Shown piece by piece: positions 53,618 to 64,000 of a stretch of 64,000 nucleotides of DNA. How positions within the stretch are numbered: position 1 is the first letter of the stretch; each line of letters starts with the position of its first letter. Where the stretch lies: NCBI RefSeq assembly GCF_033001325.1, contig NZ_CP133111.1, forward strand, positions 3,674,501-3,738,500, given 5' to 3'. The position numbers and the translations under genes are program-made. This stretch comes from Rhodopseudomonas sp. BAL398 (GTDB lineage Bacteria; Pseudomonadota; Alphaproteobacteria; Rhizobiales; Xanthobacteraceae). Below the pieces are notes generated by a model that had not been told where the DNA came from, ran no database searches, and saw nothing but the letters and a program-made list of their open reading frames with translations.

Positions 53618-56077
53618 ATGGTCGGCGTCAGCGACAGGATCTGGTTTCGGCGCGGCGGGTTGTTCGCCAAATACGTGATCTCGCTGGTCGGCCTCGTCGT
53701 GTTCGTGCTGGCGGTGAACGGCGCGCTGGAAATCTGGATCAGCTATCGTGAGACCCGGACGTCGCTGCTCACCACGATGGCCGAGAAGGCCGAGACCACC
53801 GCGCGGCGCGTCGAGCAGGCGATGGACGATCTGGAGCGGCAGATCAGCTGGGTGACCCGCGCCAGCGTGGTGACGATCGCGCAGCGCCGCGCCGACTACA
53901 CCCAGCTGATGCAGCAGGTGCCGGCGATCAGCCAACTGGTCCAGATCGACAGCGACGGCCGCGAGGCGCTGCGGCTGACGCGCTCGACCGTGTCGCTCGG
54001 CAGCGGCGCGGATTTCTCGCGCGACCCGCAATACACCGCGCTCGGCAACCGCAACGTCGCGTTCGGCAAGGCCTATTTTCGCGGTTCCCGGCCGTTGATG
54101 TCGATCGCTGTCAAGCATTCCGGCCGCGACGCCGCCATCACCGTCGCCGAGGTCGATCTGGGTTTCCTGTCCGGCCTTGTCGGCGATGCCCAGGTCGGCA
54201 AGGTCGGCACGGCCTATCTGGTCGATCCCGACGGGTTGGTGCTTGCCAGTTCCAGCCATGCAGAGCCTCTTGGCGAGGACCTCTCCGGGCTGCCGCAGGT
54301 GGCGACGCTGCTCGGCAATGGCCGAGAGCTCGCGACGTCGGGACAGGACCGCGAGGGACATGCGGTGCTGGCGGCGGCGCAGCCGATCCCGCGGCTCGGC
54401 TGGTTCGCGCTGTTCGAACAGCCGCGCAGCCAGGCGCTGGCGCCGGTGGGCGATCTGCTGCTGCGGATCGCACTACTGATCGGCTTCGGCCTGCTGGTGG
54501 CGATCGTCGCCGGAATGGTGCTGGCGCGCCGGATGCTGATTCCGATCCGCGCGCTGGGCGAAGGCGCCGGCCGGCTTGAGGCCGGCGATTTCGACCATCG
54601 CATCGAGGTGCGCACCTCCGACGAGCTGGAGCAGCTCGCCGATCAGTTCAACGCCATGGCCGGGCAATTGCGGGAAACCTATTCCGGCCTCGAATCCAAG
54701 GTCGAAGAGCGCACCGCCGATCTGGCGCGCTCGGTCAACGAACTCAAAGTGCTCGAGGAGGTCGGCCGCGCGGTGGCGTCGTCGCTCGATCTCGACGCCG
54801 TGCTGCCCACCGTCGCGGCGCGGGCGCTGGAGATCACCCATGCGGATGCGGTGCTAATCTACGATTACGATCCGGCGGATCGCAGCTTCGGCCTGGTCGA
54901 GGCGATCGGGGTCGATACCGCGGCCGATCCCGCCGGCGCCTATGCGACGATCGCGGAGGCCAGCATTCTGGGTGACGCCGCGCTGCGCGGCCGCCCGATC
55001 GCGGTGCCGGATCTGGCCGCGGCCGAGGACCATCCGCTCAAGCATCTGGCGATCGCCGCCGGCTTTCATTCGGTGCTGGTGGTGCCTTTGGTCGACCAAC
55101 AGGGCGTGCTCGGCTCATTGATCGTGCTGCGCAGCGGCGTCGGCGAATTTTCCGCCAACCTCACCGGGCTGATGCGCACCTTCGCCCATCAATCGGTGCT
55201 GGCGATGCGCAATGCGCGGCTGTTTCACGAGGTCGATCAGAAGGGCCGCGAACTGGAAGCCGCGCACGACACCGTTCAGCAGCAGGCCGCCAAGCTGCAG
55301 GAGCAGACCGACCAACTCAAGAACTGGAACAGGTCGCTGGAGCAACGGGTGGACAAGCAGCTCGGCGAGATCGAGCGGATCCGCCGGCTCGAGCGCTTTC
55401 TCGCCCCGCAGGTGGCGCAGCTGATCGCGTCTTCCGACGGCCATGATTCGCTGCTCGACAGCCACCGCCGCGAAGTCACCGTGGTGTTTTGCGACCTGCG
55501 CGGCTTCACCGCCTTCACCGAAAGCTCCGAGCCCGAAGAGGCGATGAATGTGCTGCGCGAATATCACGCCGCCCTTGGCGAGCTGATCTTTCGCTATGAG
55601 GGCACGCTCGACCGCTATGCCGGCGACGGCGTGATGGTGCTGTTCAACGCCCCGATCGCCCTGGCCGACCACACCAAGCGCGCGATCAAGATGGCGGTGG
55701 AGATGCGCGATGCGATTGGCGAACTGACCGAGACTTGGCGCCGCCGCGGCCATAGTCTCGGCTTCGGCATGGGCATCGCGCTGGGCTATGCGACGCTGGG
55801 CCAGATCGGCTTCGAACGGCGGCTGGAATATGCGGCGATCGGCAGCGTCACAAACCTCGCCTCGCGGCTGTGCGACGAGGCCAAGGCCGGGCAGATCGTG
55901 GTCAGCCAGCGCGCCTTCGCGATGGTCGAGCAATGGGCCGAGGCACGGCCGATCGCGCCGCTGTCGCTGAAGGGCTTCGCCCGCCCGGTGCCGGCGGTGG
56001 AAATCCTGCGCTGGCGCGAAGCCGCCGACACCGACACCGACGTCGCGGGCCTTGGCGGCGGCGCCGCGTTCCAGTAA
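53618..56077 (+). CDS. Membrane-bound class III adenylate/guanylate cyclase with sensor domains
   Basis: 819 residues from the ATG at 53618 (AAGGAAG 4 nt upstream). Order: TM1 (residues 19-42), an extracytoplasmic cache-type sensor (about 43-280), TM2 near 290-310, HAMP (about 311-365), GAF domain (about 385-535), a coiled coil, then the catalytic domain (about 610-790). Metal-binding Asp residues lie in VVFCDLRGFTAF and LDRYAGDGVMVLF; the transition-state Asn/Arg pair lies in SVTNLASRL. It should make cAMP (or cGMP) in response to external and cytoplasmic signals. The following adaptor gene starts 40 nt downstream. Confidence 0.93.
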   Translation: MVGVSDRIWFRRGGLFAKYVISLVGLVVFVLAVNGALEIWISYRETRTSLLTTMAEKAETTARRVEQAMDDLERQISWVTRASVVTIAQRRADYTQLMQQVPAISQLVQIDSDGREALRLTRSTVSLGSGADFSRDPQYTALGNRNVAFGKAYFRGSRPLMSIAVKHSGRDAAITVAEVDLGFLSGLVGDAQVGKVGTAYLVDPDGLVLASSSHAEPLGEDLSGLPQVATLLGNGRELATSGQDREGHAVLAAAQPIPRLGWFALFEQPRSQALAPVGDLLLRIALLIGFGLLVAIVAGMVLARRMLIPIRALGEGAGRLEAGDFDHRIEVRTSDELEQLADQFNAMAGQLRETYSGLESKVEERTADLARSVNELKVLEEVGRAVASSLDLDAVLPTVAARALEITHADAVLIYDYDPADRSFGLVEAIGVDTAADPAGAYATIAEASILGDAALRGRPIAVPDLAAAEDHPLKHLAIAAGFHSVLVVPLVDQQGVLGSLIVLRSGVGEFSANLTGLMRTFAHQSVLAMRNARLFHEVDQKGRELEAAHDTVQQQAAKLQEQTDQLKNWNRSLEQRVDKQLGEIERIRRLERFLAPQVAQLIASSDGHDSLLDSHRREVTVVFCDLRGFTAFTESSEPEEAMNVLREYHAALGELIFRYEGTLDRYAGDGVMVLFNAPIALADHTKRAIKMAVEMRDAIGELTETWRRRGHSLGFGMGIALGYATLGQIGFERRLEYAAIGSVTNLASRLCDEAKAGQIVVSQRAFAMVEQWAEARPIAPLSLKGFARPVPAVEILRWREAADTDTDVAGLGGGAAFQ

Positions 56078-56116
56078 AATTTGCCGCGATGGCGCGCGGG
56101 GACGCGAAAGGAAGTG

Positions 56117-57034
56117 ATGATGACCAGCCTTGCCCCGATCGATCGATCCCGCCGACGCCCGCTGCACCGCTGCGGCGCGCTGCTGGCCTTGCTGGCGATC
56201 TCTACGATGACGCAGCCCGTCCGCGCCGCCGAGGAGGCCGAGCCCGGCAAGGGCGCCGCCGTCACCGTGGTCAAAGCCGGCAAATCCTGCTTTGCGGCGA
56301 TCGTCGACGTGTTCGGCATTTTGATCCCGCGCGAGGAAGTCGCGATCCGCCCTGATCGACCGGGCTCGAAGGTGACCGAGGTGATGGTCGAGGCCGGCCA
56401 GACCGTCACCAAGGACCAGCCGATGGCCCGGTTGGCGACGCTCGACGGCAGCAGCGTGACGGTGCAGGCGCCGGTCGCCGGCCTCGTCAGCGACTCTTCG
56501 GCGGTGATCGGCACCATCGCCTCGGCCAAGGGCGAGGCGCTGTTCAGCATCATCACCGGGAACCAGTTCGACCTGGTCGGTCAGGTCCCGGTGTCCGATC
56601 TGCCGAAGCTGGCGATCGACCAGCCCGCCAGGATCAAGATCGTCGGCGCCGACGAGGTCGACGGCAAGGTCCGGCGCATTGCGGCGACGATCGAACCCAA
56701 CACCCAGCTCGGCCAGGTGTTCGTCGCGGTGGACTCGTCAGAGCGGCTGCTGAGCAATGCCTCGGGTCGCGCCATGATCAAGACCGGGGAAAGCTGCGGC
56801 ATCGCGGTGCCGCTGACCGCGGTGCTGTACAGCCCCGCCGGCACCGTGGTCCAGGTGGTGCGGCGGCAAATGGTCGAGACCAAGCGGGTCGAGGTCGGGT
56901 TGATGTCCGGCGGCCAGGTTGAAATTCGCGAAGGCCTCCAGGACGGCGACATCGTGGTGTCGCGCGCCGGCGCGATGCTGCGCGAAGGCGACCCGGTGCG
57001 CCCGGTGCTGGCCGCCGACGCCGCGGCGAAGTAG
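56117..57034 (+). CDS. RND-type periplasmic adaptor-like protein without adjacent pump
   Basis: 305 residues from the ATG at 56117 or 56120 (AAAGGAAG upstream). Signal peptide CGALLALLAISTMTQPVRAA. It matches the 46324 adaptor along its length: an N-terminal Cys (AGKSCFAAIVDVFGILIPRE), VTVQAPVAGLVSDSSAVIGT, and CGIAVPLTAVLYSPAGTVVQ. No pump gene follows; it comes directly after the cyclase gene. It may serve the RND pump at 47298 as an alternative adaptor or have a sensor role; this is inferred. Confidence 0.85.
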   Translation: MMTSLAPIDRSRRRPLHRCGALLALLAISTMTQPVRAAEEAEPGKGAAVTVVKAGKSCFAAIVDVFGILIPREEVAIRPDRPGSKVTEVMVEAGQTVTKDQPMARLATLDGSSVTVQAPVAGLVSDSSAVIGTIASAKGEALFSIITGNQFDLVGQVPVSDLPKLAIDQPARIKIVGADEVDGKVRRIAATIEPNTQLGQVFVAVDSSERLLSNASGRAMIKTGESCGIAVPLTAVLYSPAGTVVQVVRRQMVETKRVEVGLMSGGQVEIREGLQDGDIVVSRAGAMLREGDPVRPVLAADAAAK

Positions 57035-57337
57035 GTCGTGGGTTATACCGACGCCGCATTCGAACGGACAGATTCAAACAGCCACGCGCCAGCGTTCTCG
57101 CGGGCGAAGCGCGAGGGCAACTGTTAGTTCTTCCCCCGACGACGGCTCAGCTTGGGGACGGCCTTCTTCGTATCAGTCTTGACGTGCCTGTGGCTCCCCC
57201 ACCCGACCCGGCCCGCTTCGCGTGCCGGGCCACCCTCCCCACAAGGGGGAGGGAGAAGAGGTGCGGACCTCGCTGGTTATGACTTGCAGGGTGGCCGCGC
57301 GCCGCGGCCAAGAAAGGTTACCGCTACGCCGCAGCCT
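57035..57337. other. Noncoding gap filled largely by a palindromic repeat
   Basis: About 300 nt between the adaptor gene and the convergent DUF559 gene. The second half is the left part of the repeat at 57191-57395; the first half shows no gene. Confidence 0.5.
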
Positions 57338-57395
57338 CTATCCCTCCCCCTTGTGGGGAGGGTGGCCGGCCGGAGGCCGGTCGGTTGGGGGTGGC
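57191..57395. repeat. Palindromic repeat, family D copy 1
   Basis: 25-bp perfect inverted arms at 57230-57254 and 57341-57365 (starting CCACCCTCCCCACAAGGGGG), with outer arms CTCCCCCACCCGACC and GGTCGGTTGGGGGTG. It overlaps the 3' end of the DUF559 gene, whose last codons are repeat-encoded. A partial copy lies at 57811-57870 on the other side of that gene. Confidence 0.8.
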
Positions 57396-57721
57396 AGCAC
57401 GGCAAGGATTTGCGTCATGACGCCGTCCAGATTGGCGTCGATCTCGGAATTCCAGAATCGCAAGACCCGAAAGCCCTGCGCGCGCAAAAACGCGTCACGC
57501 GCCTGGTCGGCGCAGGCGCCATCAGGCATGCCGTGCTGGCCGCCATCGGCTTCGATCACCAGCTTGGCGTGGAAGCAGATGAAATCGACGATGAAGCGGT
57601 CGACCGGGGCCTGGCGGCGGAAGTGATAGCCGCCCGGTTTCAACGCGCGCAGTCTCACCCACAATCTGGTTTCCTGCGGGGTGAGATTTTTGCGGAGCGC
57701 GCGGGCGATGGTGTTGGCCAC
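57338..57721 (-). CDS. DUF559 endonuclease-like protein
   Basis: 127 residues from a GTG at 57721, giving the usual N-terminus ANTIARALRKNLTPQETRLW; a TTG at 57745 is an alternative. The PD-(D/E)xK-like core shows FRRQAPVDRFIVDFICFHAK, LVIEADGGQH and FLRAQGFRVLRFWNSEI, matching the DUF559/very-short-patch-repair-like nuclease fold. The final about 18 residues (PPPTDRPPAGHPPHKGEG) are encoded by the palindromic repeat and are probably a tail acquired by read-through. Function in the cell is unknown; related to repair or mobile nucleases. Confidence 0.85.
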   Translation of the reverse strand: MANTIARALRKNLTPQETRLWVRLRALKPGGYHFRRQAPVDRFIVDFICFHAKLVIEADGGQHGMPDGACADQARDAFLRAQGFRVLRFWNSEIDANLDGVMTQILAVLPPPTDRPPAGHPPHKGEG

Positions 57722-57810
57722 GGGCGTTGTCCTTGGCTGGACCAAGGGTGTGGCAGGTCAGAGGGATCGTCAAGGGGCTGGCGTGGTAACAGGAGGGGGT
57801 TGTTTGTAAC

Positions 57811-57870
57811 TCCCCCACCCGGCCCGGCCCGCTTCGCGTGCCGGCCCCCACCCCCACGAGGGGGAGGGAA
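57811..57870. repeat. Palindromic repeat, family D copy 2 (partial)
   Basis: TCCCCCACCCGGCCCGGCCC then GCTTCGCGTGCCGG and ACGAGGGGGAGGGAAG, closely matching 57195-57256. Together with the copy at 57191 it brackets the DUF559 gene. Confidence 0.7.
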
Positions 57871-57992
57871 GCCACCACGCCACGCTGCTCGGCCATGCGG
57901 AGATTGGGAGCCATATTCTCCGCACAGCACGCGGTAAATAGCCTTGCCACCACGGGGTAAGAGCGATATTCTCCGCTAGAGGCGCGGCGAAT

Positions 57993-59096
57993 ATGGCAAT
58001 CTACATCCATGAACGCGACGATTGGCCCAATTTTTCCTGGGATTCGGCGGCATTGTCCCGATTGCTCGGCGAGGTCCGGCATCGGCAAGGCAGGCTGCTG
58101 GGCCGCATGCAGCAACTCGGCTTTGCGCTGCGCGAGGAAGCCATCCTCGCGACGCTGACCGAAGACGTTTTGACGTCGAGCGAGATCGAAGGCGAGATTC
58201 TCGACAAGACCCAGGTCCGCTCGTCGATCGCTCGACGTCTCGGCATCGATGCCGCGGCTCTGAGCGCCGCCGACCGCGACGTCGAAGGCGTCGTCGACAT
58301 GATGCTCGACGCCACGCAAAACTATCAAGAGCCACTCACAGCCGACAGGCTGTTCGCATGGCACGCCGCGATGTTTCCAACCGGGCGCAGCGGCATGCGC
58401 AAGATCATCGTTGGTGGATGGCGCGACGGAGCGCGTGGGCCGATGCAGGTCGTCTCCGGGCCGGAAGGCCGCGAGCAGGTCCATTACCAGGCCCCGGATG
58501 CTTCCCGCCTCGACGCCGAAATGAAATCCTTCCTCGACTGGTTCAACGGAGATGACGGCACCGATCCGGTTCTGCGCGCAGGACTGGCGCATCTGTGGTT
58601 TGTCACGATCCATCCGTTCGAGGACGGCAACGGACGAATTGCCCGCGCCATCGCCGATATGTCGCTCGCGCGTTCCGAATACAGCGCGCAACGTTTCTAC
58701 AGCATGTCAGCGCAGATCCGGGTGGAGCGAAAAGCCTATTACGACTTGCTCGAAGCGACGCAGAAAGGCTCGCTCGACGTCACGCCTTGGCTCGACTGGT
58801 TCCTGCATTGTCTGGATCGCGCCTTCGGCGGGGCTGAAGACGTTCTGGCCGCGGTGTTCCGCAAAGCCGAATTCTGGAAGAAACACGCCACCGCCCCCAT
58901 CAACCATCGCCAGCGCGACATTCTCAATCGCCTGCTCGATGGCTTCGACGGAAAACTCACATCCTCGAAATATGCGACCATCGCCAAGATATCGCCGGAT
59001 ACGGCATTGCGGGACATTACCGACCTGGTTGAACGCGGCGTTCTTGTCAAAGACCAGGGCGGCGGCCGTAGCACTAGCTATTCTCTTGCCGAGTAG
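57993..59096 (+). CDS. Fic family protein (putative AMP transferase)
   Basis: 367 residues. N-terminal DUF4172-type domain (YIHERDDWPNFSWDSAALSR), then an inhibitory helix motif S62-xxx-E66-G67 (SSEIEGE), and the canonical Fic motif HPFEDGNGRIAR at 207-218. A C-terminal winged helix (KYATIAKISPDTALRDITDL) ends the protein, a common layout of transcription-linked Fic proteins. With an intact catalytic His and the Glu inhibitory switch it should AMPylate a target when the helix moves. No separate antitoxin gene is adjacent. Confidence 0.93.
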   Translation: MAIYIHERDDWPNFSWDSAALSRLLGEVRHRQGRLLGRMQQLGFALREEAILATLTEDVLTSSEIEGEILDKTQVRSSIARRLGIDAAALSAADRDVEGVVDMMLDATQNYQEPLTADRLFAWHAAMFPTGRSGMRKIIVGGWRDGARGPMQVVSGPEGREQVHYQAPDASRLDAEMKSFLDWFNGDDGTDPVLRAGLAHLWFVTIHPFEDGNGRIARAIADMSLARSEYSAQRFYSMSAQIRVERKAYYDLLEATQKGSLDVTPWLDWFLHCLDRAFGGAEDVLAAVFRKAEFWKKHATAPINHRQRDILNRLLDGFDGKLTSSKYATIAKISPDTALRDITDLVERGVLVKDQGGGRSTSYSLAE

Positions 59097-59128
59097 TGAG
59101 CGGGACAGCCGGCAGCCCGTAGCAACCA

Positions 59129-60079
59129 TTAAGCGGGCTGCTGTTCGACCCAGGGCGTTCCTCGCTGGACGACGGTGTTGACGAAGATCAGCATCTTCCT
59201 GGCGCAGGCGACGAGTGCGACTTTGTGGGGTTTGCCTGCCGCGGTGAGCCGCCGGTAGAGGGCGATCAGCCTGGCGTTCCAGCGGAACGATGCGGCGAGC
59301 GCTGCGGCGAATAGGCTGCTGCGCACGCGGGCGCGGCCGTCCCTGATGTGGCGCGCGCCGACGCGCTCGGCGCTGTCGTCGTCGAACGGGGCGAGGCCGG
59401 CCAGCGACGCGATGTGCTCACGCGAGACCCGTCCGATCTCCGGCATCCGCACCAGAATGGCGACGGCAGTGCGCAGGCCAACGCCGTTGACGCTTTCGAT
59501 CAGGTCGAGACGGCGAGCGAGATCGGCGTGCTGCCGGATCGCCTGCACCAGAATGGCGAACTCGGCCTTGAGCACGGCTTTGAACTGCAGGATGCGGTCT
59601 TGCCAGATCTGGCGCAGCCGCGGATCACGGCAGGTCTCGCATCGGGTCTTGAAGCAGACGATGTCCTGGGTGATCTGCTCGATCACGGTCAGGTGCATCG
59701 CAAAGGCCGCCAAACGCGGGTCCGGCGGGGCGTGCACAACGCGGGTCTCGGTGGCGCAGGCTGCGATCAACGCCGCGTCGATGCAGTCGTTCTTGGCCCG
59801 CTTGCCGTGGAATTTGGCGTAGGCGCGAACCTGCGCCGGCTGGAACACGATCACCACGAAGCCGTCGGCGCGGAGCTGCTCGACCACCGGCTGCTCATAG
59901 CCGCCGCTGGCTTCGATTCCGACCCGGCCGATCTTTTGTCGGCGCAGCCAAGAGGACAGCCGACGATGGCCCTCGGCGGAGTTCTCGATCTGCAACTGCT
60001 CCGGACGGTCGTCGATCGCCACATCGAGCTTGCGTTTGCCGGTATCGATTCCTGCGCTGGCCATGCTAGTCTTGGACAT
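59129..60079 (-). CDS. IS110-family transposase
   Basis: 316 residues from the ATG at 60079 with GGGAGGG about 9 nt upstream; ATGs further upstream (to 60127) are possible. N-terminal DEDD RuvC-like domain: ASAGIDTGKRKLDVAID, VGIEASGGYEQPVVEQL, KNDCIDAALIAACA. C-terminal Transposase_20 domain: VNGVGLRTAVAILVRMPEIG and ASLAGLAPFDDDSAERVGAR with the Ser region GRARVRSSLFAAAL. Full length, so possibly active. IS110 elements lack clear terminal inverted repeats, so ends are not marked. Confidence 0.94.
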   Translation of the reverse strand: MSKTSMASAGIDTGKRKLDVAIDDRPEQLQIENSAEGHRRLSSWLRRQKIGRVGIEASGGYEQPVVEQLRADGFVVIVFQPAQVRAYAKFHGKRAKNDCIDAALIAACATETRVVHAPPDPRLAAFAMHLTVIEQITQDIVCFKTRCETCRDPRLRQIWQDRILQFKAVLKAEFAILVQAIRQHADLARRLDLIESVNGVGLRTAVAILVRMPEIGRVSREHIASLAGLAPFDDDSAERVGARHIRDGRARVRSSLFAAALAASFRWNARLIALYRRLTAAGKPHKVALVACARKMLIFVNTVVQRGTPWVEQQPA

Positions 60080-60287
60080 CTTCGTCGACCCTCCCTTGTT
60101 TTCCGAACCCATGGTTCCTTCAACCATCCGGGTCAGATGAAGAGCCGATCGCGATCCTGCTACACACTTCAGCCCTCAAGGCTGCGGTGGGCTTCGATCC
60201 GACGACCGGCGGTCCGGTCCGGGTGGCCGCCCGGGCCGGACCATTCCTCACGGAACGGGCCGATCGTAACAGTCATTGCTGATACAA

Positions 60288-60374
60288 GGGTGGGTTAGCG
60301 CGTCGCGCGTAACCCACCGGGCTGAGCAATACGGAAAGATGGTGGGTTACGGCGCAATGCGCCTAACCCACCCT
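60288..60374. repeat. Double palindromic repeat, GGTGGGTTA type
   Basis: Two hairpins in tandem: GGTGGGTTA ... TAACCCACC at 60289-60318 and at 60341-60372, the second with inner arms CGGCGC and GCGCC. It lies between IS110 and the lysS 3' end and could terminate lysS transcription. No gene is seen in 60128-60382. Confidence 0.7.
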
Positions 60375-60382
60375 ACGCTCTG

Positions 60383-63101
<2,719 letters not shown>

Positions 63102-63188
63102 TAAAGCTGACCTTCGAATGGACGGTCTTATAGACCATCCATCGGAAGACGCGAGGGCCGTTTGACGGGATGGGACGGGCGGGGGTCG

Positions 63189-63923
63189 ATGGCGCAGCTT
63201 GACAATAAGCACTTCCAGACCGCGATGGCGGCGATCGACGACATCAACAGCACCACCGACGAGCGCGCCATCGCGACAGCGGTGCAGCGCGCCGTCGGCG
63301 CCTTCGGCTTCGAGCATTTCTGCTGCGCGATGCCGAAAAGCAATCAGCGCCAGAACTTCGATGCCTGCGTGCTGATGAACCGCTGGCCGAGCCGCTGGTT
63401 CGAGATGTACCGCAATTGCAACTTCCAACTGCACGATCCAATCGCGCGTTACACAAGGTCGCAATCGCGATCGGTCTACTGGTCCGAGATCCCGATTCCG
63501 GACGAACCGACGGCGCGCTCGATCATGACCATCGCGGCCGGAGAACATCGATTGCGCCACGGCCTCGCCATCCCGATCCACGGGCTCAACGGCTATCAGG
63601 CCGGGATCTCCTTCGCCGGCTTCGAGATCGAGCAAAGCGGCAGCGTCCGATCGGCCATCGAGCTGATCGCGATTTTTGCCTTCAACAAGCTCACCCATTT
63701 GAAGACGGAAACCGCCGCCCAGGACAAGATCCTGACGCCGCGACAGCGCGAGATCCTGAGCTGGATCGCGGTCGGCAAGACCGCCTGGGATATCGGACGG
63801 ATTCTCGACATCTCGCAGGATACCGTGAACAAGCTCGTCGCCGCCGCGATCGAGCGGCTCCAGGTCACCAACCGGACACATGCCGTCGTCGAGGCGATCC
63901 GGCGCCGGGAAATCGAGATCTAG
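63189..63923 (+). CDS. LuxR family quorum-sensing-type regulator
   Basis: 244 residues from the ATG at 63189, preceded by GGGGG. The N-terminal autoinducer-binding domain has the TraR-type pocket residues at the expected spacing: Trp70 and Tyr74 (RWFEMYRN), Asp83 (HDPIARY) and Trp98 (VYWSEI). The C-terminal HTH is LTPRQREILSWIAVGKTAWD, then ISQDTVNKLVAAAIERL. It should respond to an acyl- or aryl-homoserine lactone. No synthase gene is visible before the window ends 77 nt downstream; one could follow outside. Confidence 0.92.
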   Translation: MAQLDNKHFQTAMAAIDDINSTTDERAIATAVQRAVGAFGFEHFCCAMPKSNQRQNFDACVLMNRWPSRWFEMYRNCNFQLHDPIARYTRSQSRSVYWSEIPIPDEPTARSIMTIAAGEHRLRHGLAIPIHGLNGYQAGISFAGFEIEQSGSVRSAIELIAIFAFNKLTHLKTETAAQDKILTPRQREILSWIAVGKTAWDIGRILDISQDTVNKLVAAAIERLQVTNRTHAVVEAIRRREIEI

Positions 63924-63943
63924 CGCTGTCAATACCTAGTTCT

Positions 63944-63962
63944 CGGAATCGCTAAAATTCCG
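63944..63962. promoter_or_regulatory. Dyad after luxR, possible lux-type box
   Basis: CGGAAT (63944-63949), CGCTAAA, ATTCCG (63957-63962), 21 nt past the luxR stop. If a synthase gene lies just beyond the window this could be its operator; alternatively part of a terminator. A second weak hairpin CTCCC/GGGAG followed by TATTT ends the window (63975-64000). Confidence 0.3.
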
Positions 63963-64000
63963 GCAACCGCGATGCTCCCTCCTCTGGGATGGGAGTATTT

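Noticed and set aside
57522-58691. 389-codon minus-strand frame across the Fic gene and DUF559 gene
   Set aside because: Antisense to Fic and out of frame with DUF559; no motif.

Overview
The window looks like chromosomal DNA from a GC-rich alphaproteobacterium of the Rhodopseudomonas/Bradyrhizobium group. This is inferred from the class I lysyl-tRNA synthetase, the protein types (form II CoxSLM hydroxylase, Lrp-linked hppD and hmgA-maiA-fahA genes, RND pump, TraR-type LuxR regulator) and the palindromic intergenic repeats with GTCATTGCGAG/CTCGCAATGAC ends that I associate with these genera. No species-level claim is made.

Layout. 1-3439 (minus): a molybdenum hydroxylase operon (Mo subunit, CoxG, and an FAD subunit cut by the left edge), divergent from a MarR regulator (3804-4271) with a perfect 11-bp inverted repeat between them. 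4752-17023: a roughly 12.3 kb integrated island at the 3' end of tRNA-Ser(GGA). It has a 14-bp direct repeat at the ends, a tyrosine integrase, GGTAGGGTTA-type integrase arm sites at both ends, a train of small overlapping genes, a RepB-type primase plus SF3 helicase, an iteron-rich putative origin, several other repeats, and a visibly AT-richer three-gene cargo cassette (14290-16236). No capsid, terminase, conjugation or rRNA gene was seen.

17480-21423 (minus): MFS transporter, otsB and otsA (trehalose synthesis). 21758-25673: CoxS-CoxL-CoxM hydroxylase, followed by a CaiB/BaiF CoA transferase. 27234-37025: tyrosine/homogentisate catabolism (hppD, fahA, maiA, hmgA) with an unusual metallo-beta-lactamase-fold protein, a DUF2783 protein, a flavin monooxygenase, an Lrp-type and a MarR-type regulator, and a lactonase-like hydrolase. 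37189-46081: an envelope locus with a two-barrel outer membrane protein, two OmpA-like proteins and two caspase-fold proteins, one with the catalytic His/Cys pair and one without. 46324-57034: RND efflux adaptor and pump, a Crp/Fnr regulator, an AsmA-like protein, a membrane adenylate/guanylate cyclase and a second RND-type adaptor. 57338-63923: a DUF559 nuclease-like gene embedded in palindromic repeats, a Fic protein, an IS110 transposase, lysS, an amino-acid-type periplasmic binding protein and a LuxR regulator.

The best candidate for an undescribed system is the three-gene cassette in the island: a TIGR04255-like protein and two unrecognised proteins with start and stop codons abutting or overlapping, placed as cargo next to the tRNA end of a satellite-like replicating element. 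The active/inactive caspase pair flanked by OmpA genes is the second. All family assignments rest on reading motifs by eye; no database search was run.
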